The notes: generated by a model from the sequence alone, not told the origin. DNA of 10,470 nt from Actinomycetota bacterium (GCA_010024485.1 RGGX01000032.1:1-10470), one strand, 5' to 3'. Counted from the stretch's first letter, positions 1 through 5,385 are shown. Program-made: numbers and translations.

Positions 1-82
1 CGCGGACCTCGCGGTTGATCACCCGCTCGTACTCGACGGAGGACTCCCACGACATCCCCCCGAGCAGACCGATGCGGCGCAC
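1..82 (-). CDS. Aspartate/glutamate racemase family protein, N-terminal part (cut by window edge)
   Basis: The first 27 codons of a minus-strand gene are visible, and the rest lies beyond position 1. From the GTG at 82-80 the protein begins MRRIGLLGGMSWESS, followed by VEYERVINREVR. The IGLLGGMSWES block followed by a Tyr and an Ile-Asn is typical of the N-terminus of cofactor-independent Asp/Glu racemases (Asp_Glu_race, YgeA-like), which interconvert L- and D-amino acids. An ATG at 55-53 is in frame, but starting there would remove the conserved first strand and glycine loop, so GTG 82 is preferred. A TACGGT box lies 6 nt upstream, so the transcript may be leaderless. The proC terminator lies just upstream, so this is probably its own transcription unit. 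Only the N-terminus can be judged; catalytic cysteines are outside the window. Confidence 0.8.
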   Translation of the reverse strand, partial: MRRIGLLGGMSWESSVEYERVINREVR

Positions 83-94
83 GTCGGCACCGTA
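83..94 (-). promoter_or_regulatory. Candidate -10 box of the racemase gene (leaderless type)
   Basis: On the minus strand TACGGT (94-89) is followed by 6 nt and then GTG at 82. This places the expected transcription start at or next to the start codon. No Shine-Dalgarno and no recognisable -35 box are present. The same arrangement precedes most operon-leading genes in this window. Confidence 0.5.
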
Positions 95-130
95 TCCGGC
101 TCGACCCGAGCGGCTCGTGGGACCCCGCCG

Positions 131-177
131 AAAAAACGACCGGGGCTGGTGCCAACCCCCCGATGGCACCAGCCCCG
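131..177 (-). terminator. Intrinsic terminator downstream of proC
   Basis: A perfect 13-bp stem is formed by CGGGGCTGGTGCC (141-153) and GGCACCAGCCCCG (165-177), with an 11-nt loop. On the minus strand the stem is followed by GTCG and then six T residues (136-131). This orientation terminates leftward transcripts, namely proC, whose stop codon lies about 108 nt upstream, and it shields the racemase promoter. It is the only classic terminator I see in the window. Confidence 0.88.
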
Positions 178-201
178 TCGGCGCGACCGGTCTCCCGGTG
201 C

Positions 202-218
202 GACTGAGACCGTCAGTC
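202..218. repeat. Small inverted repeat in the proC 3' region
   Basis: GACTGA (202-207) and TCAGTC (213-218) form a 6-bp stem with a 5-nt loop, between the alternative hairpins at 232-270 and the terminator. It is short and may only be part of a structured 3' untranslated region. Confidence 0.4.
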
Positions 219-231
219 TAAGCAGGCGATT

Positions 232-270
232 CCGAGTGTGAAAAGAGACACACTCGGGATTCTTTTCACA
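232..270. repeat. Two overlapping, mutually exclusive hairpins after the proC stop
   Basis: Hairpin A pairs CCGAGTGTG (232-240) with CACACTCGG (249-257), a 9-bp perfect stem with an 8-nt loop. Hairpin B pairs TGTGAAAAGA (237-246) with TCTTTTCACA (261-270), a 10-bp perfect stem with a 14-nt loop. The arms overlap at 237-240, so only one can form at a time. The element lies 14 nt past the proC stop codon on the minus-strand transcript and before the main terminator. It could be a 3'-end stability element, an attenuator-like switch or a protein-binding site. No function is assigned. Confidence 0.6.
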
Positions 271-284
271 AGCCCCCGTGCCCC

Positions 285-1100
285 TTAGCCCGCACCGAGT
301 TCGCGCCCTCGATCACGGGCGGCGGCGACCGCCGCGGCGATGAGATCGCCGAGTCCGAGACGCTCGAACTCGGCGAGGCCGGCCGCGGTGGTGCCTCCCG
401 GCGAGGTCACCGCCACCCGCAGCGCGGCGGCGTCACCTCGTTCGGCGAGCAGCGTGGCCGAGCCGAGCAACAGTTCCGAGACCATCTCGGGCAGGCGGTC
501 AGCGGGGAGCCCGACCGACTCCCCCGCCGCGATGAGCGCCTCGGCGACGGCGAAGACGTAGGCCGGGCCGGACCCGGTGAGCGCGGTGACCGCGTCGAAG
601 AGCTCCTCGTCGATCCGCTCCACGAGGCCGACGGAGCTCAGCATTCGCTCCGCCCAGTCGAGGACCTCGGGGTCGGAGTCGGCATCGGCGCAGATCGCGG
701 TCACTCCCCGACCGACCATCGCCGGTGTGTTCGGCATGGCCCGGGCGACATCGATCGGCCGACCATCCGCTGCCGCTCGCACCGCCTCCCTGATCGTGGC
801 GCTGGTGACCCCGGCGGCGATCGAGACGATGCGGTCCGCCCCCGCGGCCGCGACGATCCGCGCGACCTCTGCGACCGCCGGCGGCTTCACCGCGATGATC
901 GCCGACTCCACCGGCACCACCGACTCGGCGACGGTGACCCCGGGCAGGAGGTCTCCCAGGATCGCGCGGCGTTCCTCGGATGCCTCGACGACGACGATGT
1001 CATCGGCGCTCAGCGTCCCGGAGGCGATGATCCCGGCCACCAGGGCGGAACCCATGTTGCCGCCGCCGACCACGGCGAGCGGTGTGCGAACCGTTGTCAT
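285..1100 (-). CDS. proC: Pyrroline-5-carboxylate reductase
   Basis: This cytosolic enzyme makes L-proline by NAD(P)H-dependent reduction of 1-pyrroline-5-carboxylate, the last step of proline synthesis. The 271-residue length is normal. The N-terminal Rossmann fold shows VVGGGNMG (residues 10-17) for dinucleotide binding, a VKP motif at 71-73 and MPNTPA at 122-127. The C-terminal helical dimerisation domain carries the family signature TALTGSGPAYVF (172-183) and VTSPGGTTAAGL (231-242). The ATG at 1100-1098 is chosen because the Rossmann strand begins right after it and a TAACGT box sits 6 nt upstream, giving a probable leaderless mRNA. It follows the mshA-ybjN pair after a 172-bp gap with its own promoter candidate, and it ends at a structured 3' region and an intrinsic terminator. 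Identification is firm. Confidence 0.96.
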   Translation of the reverse strand: MTTVRTPLAVVGGGNMGSALVAGIIASGTLSADDIVVVEASEERRAILGDLLPGVTVAESVVPVESAIIAVKPPAVAEVARIVAAAGADRIVSIAAGVTSATIREAVRAAADGRPIDVARAMPNTPAMVGRGVTAICADADSDPEVLDWAERMLSSVGLVERIDEELFDAVTALTGSGPAYVFAVAEALIAAGESVGLPADRLPEMVSELLLGSATLLAERGDAAALRVAVTSPGGTTAAGLAEFERLGLGDLIAAAVAAARDRGRELGAG

Positions 1101-1112
1101 ACGGTCACGTTA
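1101..1112 (-). promoter_or_regulatory. Candidate -10 box of proC (leaderless type)
   Basis: TAACGT (1112-1107, minus strand) is followed by 6 nt and the ATG at 1100. There is no Shine-Dalgarno, so transcription probably starts at the initiation codon. Confidence 0.55.
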
Positions 1113-1178
1113 GGTCGCGGCTGCCCGCCCGCCTCGCTGCGTGTCCCGGGCGATGGTGGCCCAGCCGGATCGGTGTGG

Positions 1179-1210
1179 GATCCGACCTCCCTCACGTGGT
1201 CGATCCGACC
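1179..1210. repeat. Direct repeat of GATCCGACC upstream of proC
   Basis: GATCCGACC occurs at 1179-1187 and again at 1202-1210, a period of 23 bp (about two helical turns). It lies in the 172-bp gap between ybjN and proC, roughly 70-100 bp upstream of the proC -10 box. It could be a paired regulator site or chance in GC-rich DNA. Nothing else in the gap looks like a gene or a terminator. Confidence 0.3.
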
Positions 1211-1272
1211 GGACCGGCGGAGAGGGTGCGCCCGCCGGGGTCCGGGGGAAGATGACCGATCGAGCCGGGTGA

Positions 1273-1752
1273 TCAGCGATCGACGACGCGGCTCGCGAAA
1301 CCGATCCGCAGGAGTGGCCGGAACACCTGCTCGACCGTCGCGTAGAGCGTGCCGAGTATCCGATCGACCTCATCGGCGCGGACCGCGGCGTCGACGAGCT
1401 CGCCGCGCAGGTAGACCGCGTCCTCCGCGCCGATCGAGAAGTGCGCGCCGACCATCGAGTCGTTACGGCGGAGCAACTGCTCGTTGAACTCGGCCACGTT
1501 CTCCTCGGGGGCCGGCATCACATAGGTCTCGTAGCGAAGGGTGCGCTGTCCGAGGGTCAGCCAGACCGTGATGACGTCCTTCTCCTCACCGGCCATCCGG
1601 ACATACCAGCGGGGCTCCCCGAAACGGGTGTCGTCGGCGGTGCCCCGGTCGACCGCGAGAACGATCTGGTGTTCCTCGTGGAAACGCTCGAGGGCGGCGT
1701 CGATGACGGCGACCAGATCGGCCACGTCCGCGGGCGAGTTGAGTTCGCTCAC
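1273..1752 (-). CDS. YbjN-domain protein encoded next to mshA
   Basis: A 159-residue soluble protein of the YbjN family (type III secretion chaperone-like fold). The most telling part is the C-terminal half, where NEQLLRRNDSMVGAHFSIG is followed by AEDAVYLRGELV; this block is typical of actinobacterial YbjN proteins. The biochemical role of the family is unclear, and the fold suggests a chaperone or protein-binding function. The GTG start (1752-1750) overlaps the mshA TGA by four bases (GTGA), and an AGGTGG lies about 7 nt upstream, so translation is likely coupled to mshA. A YbjN gene directly after mshA is also known in mycobacteria (Rv0486-Rv0487, from memory). That conserved pairing suggests a link with mycothiol synthesis or redox state, which is inference. 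No signal peptide or membrane segment is seen. Confidence 0.85.
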   Translation of the reverse strand: MSELNSPADVADLVAVIDAALERFHEEHQIVLAVDRGTADDTRFGEPRWYVRMAGEEKDVITVWLTLGQRTLRYETYVMPAPEENVAEFNEQLLRRNDSMVGAHFSIGAEDAVYLRGELVDAAVRADEVDRILGTLYATVEQVFRPLLRIGFASRVVDR

Positions 1753-2960
1753 TGGCAGACCACCTGGGACCGGTCGATCACCGCCCGGTAGGTGGCGAGC
1801 AGGCGTTCCGCGGCGGCCCGCCAGGTGTACGCGGTGGATCGCAGCGAGGCGCTCATCGACATCGAGGTCGCCATGGCCGGGTCGTCGAGGATCGCGTCGA
1901 TCGCCGCGGCGAACGTCGAGGGTCGGCGGTCGTCAACGAGGAAGCCGGACTCGCCGTCGTCGACGAGCGACAGCAGGCCGCCGACCGCGCTCGCCACCAC
2001 CGGGGTGCCGCAGGCGCTCGCCTCGAGCGCCACCAGGCCGAAGCTCTCGCTCCGGCTCGGCACGACGACGACATCAGCGGCCCGGTAGTAGGTGGAGAGC
2101 AGGTGGTGGGCCTGCGGGGGCCGGAACGTCACCCGGTCGCCGAGACCGAGATCGTCGACGAGCCCGACCATGCGCTCGACCTCCTCGCCGCCGTCGATGC
2201 CGCTCGCACCACCGACGACGATCAGTCGCGCCTCCCGATGGCTCGAGAGCGCCAGGGCGCGGATGGCGACGTCGGTGCCCTTCAGCGGCTGGATGCGTCC
2301 CACGAACACGATGAGGGGCGCATCGCCATCGATGCCGATCGCGCGACGGGCGCCGGCCCGGTCGCCGGGGGTGAAGAAGGCGTGCTCGACACCGGGGGAC
2401 ACGATCTCGAGACGGCCGGCCGGGTCGCCGTAGTGGAACCGGAAGTCGTTGGCCTCGGCCTCGCAGGAGACGCAGACCGCATCGGCGCAGCCGATCACCT
2501 CGGCCTCAGCCCGGTCGCGTTCCATCGACTCGATGTCGCCGCCGGAGGCCTTCACCCTCGCGAGGGTGTGGAAGGTGGTGACGAAGGGGATGTCGAGACG
2601 GTGCTTGAGGCGATGGGCGACGATCCCGCTCATCCAGTAGTTGGCGTGGACGACGTCGACTCCGCCGCGGGCGGTGATGTCGGCGGCGACGGCCTCGGTG
2701 AACTCGTCGAGGACGTCGGGCAGCGCCTCCTTGGGCAGGTGGTGCGGGCCGGCCTCGATGTGGACCACGAGATGGCCGGGTTCGACGAGCACCTCGCGCG
2801 GGAGGTCGGCCCGGTCGGCCCGGGTGTAGGTCACGCAGTCGACGCCGAGGTGCGCGAGGGCCGAGACGGTCTCGAGCACGTAGACGTTCATGCCTCCGCT
2901 GTCACCCGAACCCGGCTGGGCGAGCGGGGAGGTGTGCATCGAGATGATTGCGGCTCTCAC
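1749..2960 (-). CDS. mshA: D-inositol-3-phosphate glycosyltransferase (MshA), mycothiol biosynthesis
   Basis: A GT-B fold, GT4-family enzyme expected to transfer GlcNAc from UDP-GlcNAc to 1L-myo-inositol-1-phosphate, the first step of mycothiol synthesis. At 403 residues it is slightly shorter than mycobacterial MshA. It carries the MshA N-terminal signature HTSPLAQPGSGDSGGMNVYV (9-28), HANYWMSG (105-112), FHTLARVK (130-137), the donor-site FVGRIQPLKG (219-228) and SRSESFGLVALE (302-313), whose E305 and E313 form the EX7E motif. The GTG at 2960 is chosen because AGGAGG sits 9 nt upstream and the first strand (RAAIIS) starts there; an in-frame upstream start at 3038 would overlap the preceding gene and add unconserved sequence. 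The stop overlaps the next gene (GTGA). A related GT4 specificity cannot be fully excluded, but the motifs and the YbjN neighbour support MshA. Confidence 0.9.
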   Translation of the reverse strand: MRAAIISMHTSPLAQPGSGDSGGMNVYVLETVSALAHLGVDCVTYTRADRADLPREVLVEPGHLVVHIEAGPHHLPKEALPDVLDEFTEAVAADITARGGVDVVHANYWMSGIVAHRLKHRLDIPFVTTFHTLARVKASGGDIESMERDRAEAEVIGCADAVCVSCEAEANDFRFHYGDPAGRLEIVSPGVEHAFFTPGDRAGARRAIGIDGDAPLIVFVGRIQPLKGTDVAIRALALSSHREARLIVVGGASGIDGGEEVERMVGLVDDLGLGDRVTFRPPQAHHLLSTYYRAADVVVVPSRSESFGLVALEASACGTPVVASAVGGLLSLVDDGESGFLVDDRRPSTFAAAIDAILDDPAMATSMSMSASLRSTAYTWRAAAERLLATYRAVIDRSQVVCQ

Positions 2961-2964
2961 GTCT

Positions 2965-2975
2965 CCCCTCCTCCT
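2965..2975 (-). promoter_or_regulatory. Strong ribosome binding site that fixes the mshA start
   Basis: The minus strand reads AGGAGGAGGGG (2975-2965) just before the GTG at 2960. This is the strongest Shine-Dalgarno in the window and contrasts with the leaderless-type starts of the operon-leading genes. It implies that mshA is translated from a leadered or read-through mRNA. Confidence 0.85.
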
Positions 2976-2988
2976 GTCAGGCTCGATC

Positions 2989-3006
2989 CACGGCCGATCG
3001 GCCGTG
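2989..3006. promoter_or_regulatory. 18-bp perfect palindrome upstream of mshA
   Basis: CACGGCCGATCGGCCGTG is a perfect palindrome in the 58-bp gap between the rsiG-like gene and mshA. As RNA it would form a 7-bp stem with a GATC loop. There is no T-tract, so it is not a standard terminator. It may be an operator or a 5'-leader hairpin controlling mshA. Confidence 0.6.
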
Positions 3007-3015
3007 CATGAGGGA

Positions 3016-3021
3016 ACGCTA
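3016..3021 (-). promoter_or_regulatory. Possible mshA -10 box overlapping the rsiG-like stop codon
   Basis: TAGCGT (3021-3016, minus strand) includes the TAG stop of the upstream gene and fits TANNNT. A start about 7 nt downstream (around 3009) would place the 18-bp palindrome at the very 5' end of the mshA leader. No clear -35 box is seen. This is tentative. Confidence 0.3.
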
Positions 3022-3573
3022 TTGGGGGTCGTTTCCATTCCCGTCGGCGAAGAGCGAGTCGACGTCGACCTCCCCGTCGCGGTAGCGCCGCGCGAGCTCA
3101 GCGCTCAGCGCGTCGATCCGCTCGAACCGCTGGCGGCGATCGTCGGAAATGGCACGCTCGAAGCTCTCGAGAGCAGCCACGAGGGCCGACAACTCGTCAT
3201 CGGTGAGACCACCGAGTCGCGAGAAACCGTTGTCGGCGCAGATGCGGTCCAGTTCGAGGGCTCGCTCGTCGTCACCCATGTCGAAGCGTTCCTCGCGCGG
3301 AGGCCGGGGGGCGCCGGTCGACGTGGTTCGGGGACGGAGCTGGTTGGAGAGCACCCGACGCAGCTCGCCGGAGATGTCGGGGTCGACGGCCTCGACGACA
3401 CCCTGGGCGGCGAGCACCCGACGGGCCGCCTCGGCCCGGGCGAGATCGAGTCGGGCCTGCGCGGCGCGGCGCACATACGACACGACGTCGTCGGCGTCCT
3501 GGAGCGCAGAGCGCTCCGCCCGCAGATCGGCGAGGCTGAGCGACCCCGGATTGATCGGCCCGGCGTCGCTCAT
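3019..3573 (-). CDS. rsiG: RsiG/AmfC-like coiled-coil protein, putative c-di-GMP-responsive anti-sigma factor
   Basis: A 184-residue soluble, helix-rich protein. RsiG (older name AmfC) of Streptomyces binds the sigma factor WhiG together with c-di-GMP through a coiled coil, each helix of which carries E(X)3S(X)2R(X)3Q(X)3D. Here the first helix has D28-S32-R35-Q39-D43 (Asp for the first Glu) and the last helix has E139-S143-R146-F150-D154 (Phe for Gln), both with exact spacing. The C-terminal part, LSAELARRYRDGEVDVDSLF (156-175), also resembles AmfC as I remember it. The middle (about 80-95) is a Pro/Arg linker. The ATG at 3573 is chosen because GGAGG lies 6 nt upstream; it overlaps the moaD-like stop (ATGA). 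No sigma gene is in the window, so the partner is unknown; a WhiG/FliA-type factor is expected from the family. Confidence 0.82.
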   Translation of the reverse strand: MSDAGPINPGSLSLADLRAERSALQDADDVVSYVRRAAQARLDLARAEAARRVLAAQGVVEAVDPDISGELRRVLSNQLRPRTTSTGAPRPPREERFDMGDDERALELDRICADNGFSRLGGLTDDELSALVAALESFERAISDDRRQRFERIDALSAELARRYRDGEVDVDSLFADGNGNDPQ

Positions 3574-3812
3574 TCGGCGCCTCCGGAGACGGGTGGCAGC
3601 ACCGCGATCTCGTCGTCGGTGCCCACCGGGTCGCCCGACTCGGCGGGATCGCCGTTCACCCAGATACGGCATGTCGGCAGCACCTCGGCGAATCGTTCGC
3701 CGTAGCGGTTCACGGCCTCGGCGAGCACCGAGGCGACATCGCCGGCCTCCACGGTGTCATGACCGGTTCCGGCCGCCTCCCGGGCGGCTGCGAACAGTCT
3801 GAGCACCGGCAC
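3570..3812 (-). CDS. MoaD/ThiS-family small sulfur-carrier-like protein with non-terminal Gly-Gly
   Basis: An 80-residue beta-grasp protein of the MoaD/ThiS family. It begins PVLRLFAAAREAAG (2-15), like MoaD's first strand and helix, and has the typical IWVNGDPA strand and DEIAVLPPVSGG before the end. MoaD/ThiS proteins carry sulfur as a thiocarboxylate on a C-terminal Gly-Gly, for molybdopterin, thiamin or cysteine synthesis. Here Gly77-Gly78 is followed by Ala-Glu, so the tail would need trimming before activation, or the protein does not act as a sulfur carrier. The GGA GGC codons also form the Shine-Dalgarno of the next gene. The GTG start (3812) has TACGAT 6 nt upstream, so the mRNA is probably leaderless. 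No MoeB, MoaE or ThiG partner is nearby, so the pathway is unknown. Confidence 0.82.
   Translation of the reverse strand: MPVLRLFAAAREAAGTGHDTVEAGDVASVLAEAVNRYGERFAEVLPTCRIWVNGDPAESGDPVGTDDEIAVLPPVSGGAE
3580..3584 (-). promoter_or_regulatory. Ribosome binding site of rsiG-like gene inside the moaD-like coding region
   Basis: GGAGG (3584-3580, minus strand) lies 6 nt before the ATG at 3573. It is made of the codons GGA GGC for the moaD-like Gly-Gly pair, so protein motif and ribosome site share the same bases. This decides the rsiG-like start. Confidence 0.8.
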
Positions 3813-3818
3813 GACGAC

Positions 3819-3824
3819 ATCGTA
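3819..3824 (-). promoter_or_regulatory. Candidate -10 box of the moaD-like/rsiG-like operon
   Basis: TACGAT (3824-3819, minus strand), 6 nt before the GTG at 3812, is close to the actinobacterial -10 consensus TANNAT. A leaderless transcript is expected. Confidence 0.6.
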
Positions 3825-3858
3825 CCCATCGACCCGGATCCCCTCGGGCGACCGCCGC

Positions 3859-3864
3859 TACCCT
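3859..3864 (+). promoter_or_regulatory. Candidate -10 box of the histidine phosphatase gene
   Basis: TACCCT lies 8 nt before the GTG at 3873. It faces away from the moaD-like promoter within a 60-bp divergent region. No Shine-Dalgarno is present. Confidence 0.45.
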
Positions 3865-3872
3865 CACCGCGC

Positions 3873-4538
3873 GTGGATCCGGTGGTGGACATCGACTCGA
3901 GCGAGGCCTCCCTCCTCGTGCTCCGTCACGGTCAGAGCCTGTGGAACGCTCGCGCGAAGTGGCAGGGCAGCGCCGACATCGATCTGAGCGATCTCGGTCG
4001 CGAGCAGGCGCGGCGCGCGGCGATCGCGCTCATCGACGCCGACCTCCGTTTCGCCGGGGTCGTGTCGAGCCAGCTCTCACGGGCCGCGGAGACCGCGAGG
4101 ATCATCGCCGCTCATCTCGATCTCGATGCGCCCTTCGTCGACGACCGCTGGCGGGAGGCGCACGCCGGTGAATGGCAGGGCCTGACGCCCGATGAGATCC
4201 GTCGCGACTGGCCCGGTTTCCTCGAGGAGCACCGCCGCCCGCCCGGATTCGAGCCGGTTGAGGAGGTGGTGCAGCGCACCTCCGAGACCGCTCTCGAGTT
4301 GCTGCGCTCGGCCGCGGGTGGGCCTCCCGTGCTCGTGGTGTCGCACTCCGGAGTGATCCGGGCCCTCCGCCGACATCACGGGCTGTCGGCTGATCGGGTT
4401 CCGAACCTCGGCGGGACCTGGCTGCACCTCGTCGAGGGTCAACTCGTCGTCGGCGACGATTTCGACCCGCACGCCGCCCCCGCGTCGAGCGGTTTCGATG
4501 AGGATGCCGGCGACGAGCAGCCTCGGGTCGGCCGGTAA
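3873..4538 (+). CDS. Histidine phosphatase family (phosphoglycerate-mutase-like) protein
   Basis: A 221-residue cytosolic phosphatase/mutase of the histidine phosphatase superfamily. The catalytic motif LRHGQSLWN (17-25) supplies the phosphorylated His19. R70 in SSQLSRAAETA (65-75), the likely acid E95 in REAHAGEWQG (94-103), and H158 in VVSHSGVIRAL (155-165) complete the active site. It lacks the long insert of true 2,3-bisphosphoglycerate-dependent mutases, and NARAKWQGSADIDLSDLG resembles broad-range PhoE-like phosphatases, so a glycolytic role is not assumed. The GTG at 3873 is chosen because the frame upstream runs into the divergent moaD-like gene and a TACCCT box precedes it by 8 nt. 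The C-terminal tail beyond about residue 200 is acidic and unconserved. In mycobacteria a phosphoglycerate mutase gene also lies near mshA (from memory). Confidence 0.87.
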   Translation: MDPVVDIDSSEASLLVLRHGQSLWNARAKWQGSADIDLSDLGREQARRAAIALIDADLRFAGVVSSQLSRAAETARIIAAHLDLDAPFVDDRWREAHAGEWQGLTPDEIRRDWPGFLEEHRRPPGFEPVEEVVQRTSETALELLRSAAGGPPVLVVSHSGVIRALRRHHGLSADRVPNLGGTWLHLVEGQLVVGDDFDPHAAPASSGFDEDAGDEQPRVGR

Positions 4539-4541
4539 CCT
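4536..4541 (+). promoter_or_regulatory. Possible -10 box of the cyclophilin gene overlapping the upstream stop
   Basis: TAACCT includes the TAA stop of the phosphatase gene and lies 9 nt before the GTG at 4551. This could give a leaderless or near-leaderless cyclophilin transcript in addition to read-through. No Shine-Dalgarno is visible in the 12-nt gap. Confidence 0.35.
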
Positions 4542-4550
4542 CCCGTACTC

Positions 4551-5378
4551 GTGGGAACCGAGAAACGGGAACGCAAGAAGGCGAACCGGGCTGCCCGTCA
4601 GCAGCGCGAGGTGCGCCGCGACCGGTTGATCGGCCTGCGACGCCGGGCCGTCCGTTGGGGCGTGATCGTCGTTGGGGCCGTCGCCGCGGTGGTGGCGATC
4701 GCCGCGATCGGCGGGGCCTTCTCCGACGACTCCGAGCAGGCGAACCAGCGTGTCGACGATCCGACCACCGAGGTGGTCGAGGACGTGAGCACCGTGACCG
4801 CCGGCGAGGAGTCCACCGCCGAGGCCTGCCCGCCCACCGACGGGTCGGCCGCCCAGCGCCGCGAGTTCGACGCCTATCCGCCGATGTGCATCGACGAGGC
4901 CGGTTCGTACTCGGCCGTCATCGAGACCAACTTCGGTTCGATGACCGTCGAGCTCGACGCCGATGCCGCCCCGCTGACGGTCAACAACTTCGTGACGCTC
5001 GCCCGCTACGGCTACTTCAATGACACCGTCTGCCACCGGATCATCCCCGACTTCGTGGTGCAGTGCGGCGATCCGACCGCGACCGGCACCGGCGGGCCCG
5101 GTTACCGGTTCCCCGACGAGCTCCCGGCTGCCGGCGACTACCAGATCGGCTCGCTCGCCATGGCGAACAGCGGTCCCGACACGAACGGCAGCCAGTTCTT
5201 CATCATCTCGGGTGATCGCGGCGCGGCCCTGCCGCCGAACTACAGCCTCTTCGGTCAGGTCACCGCAGGTCTCGACGACACCGTTCCGGCCCTCGACGCG
5301 GTCGGCAACCCGGAGTCGAACGGCGTACCTCCGCTCGAGGAGGTCCGCATCTCGTCGGTGACCATCACCGAGGGCTGA
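4551..5378 (+). CDS. Membrane-anchored peptidyl-prolyl cis-trans isomerase, cyclophilin type
   Basis: A 275-residue protein in three parts. Residues 1-37 are very rich in Arg and Lys and should stay in the cytoplasm. Residues 38-57 form one transmembrane helix, and an acidic Thr/Glu-rich linker runs to about 117. The cyclophilin domain (about 119-275) then lies outside the membrane and should speed proline isomerisation during folding of exported proteins. Family motifs are CHRIIPDFVVQCGDP (161-175), where R163 matches the catalytic Arg, TGTGGPGYRFPDE (178-190) and SLAMANSGPDTNGSQFFI (201-218). The four cysteines (93, 113, 161, 172) all lie on the outer side and could form disulfides. The gene follows the phosphatase gene by 12 bp and ends 7 bp before the convergent dut stop. 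Overall layout resembles mycobacterial PpiB-type proteins. Confidence 0.92.
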   Translation: MGTEKRERKKANRAARQQREVRRDRLIGLRRRAVRWGVIVVGAVAAVVAIAAIGGAFSDDSEQANQRVDDPTTEVVEDVSTVTAGEESTAEACPPTDGSAAQRREFDAYPPMCIDEAGSYSAVIETNFGSMTVELDADAAPLTVNNFVTLARYGYFNDTVCHRIIPDFVVQCGDPTATGTGGPGYRFPDELPAAGDYQIGSLAMANSGPDTNGSQFFIISGDRGAALPPNYSLFGQVTAGLDDTVPALDAVGNPESNGVPPLEEVRISSVTITEG

Positions 5379-5385
5379 GCCGTCG

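Noticed and set aside
2103..3011. Plus-strand open frame of 302 codons antisense to mshA
   Set aside because: It is a reading of the reverse complement of MshA codons, rich in Gly, Val and Asp, with no ribosome site or family motif.
2961..3038. An upstream in-frame start for mshA adding 26 residues
   Set aside because: The extension overlaps the rsiG-like gene, is unconserved, and the AGGAGG site points to the GTG at 2960.
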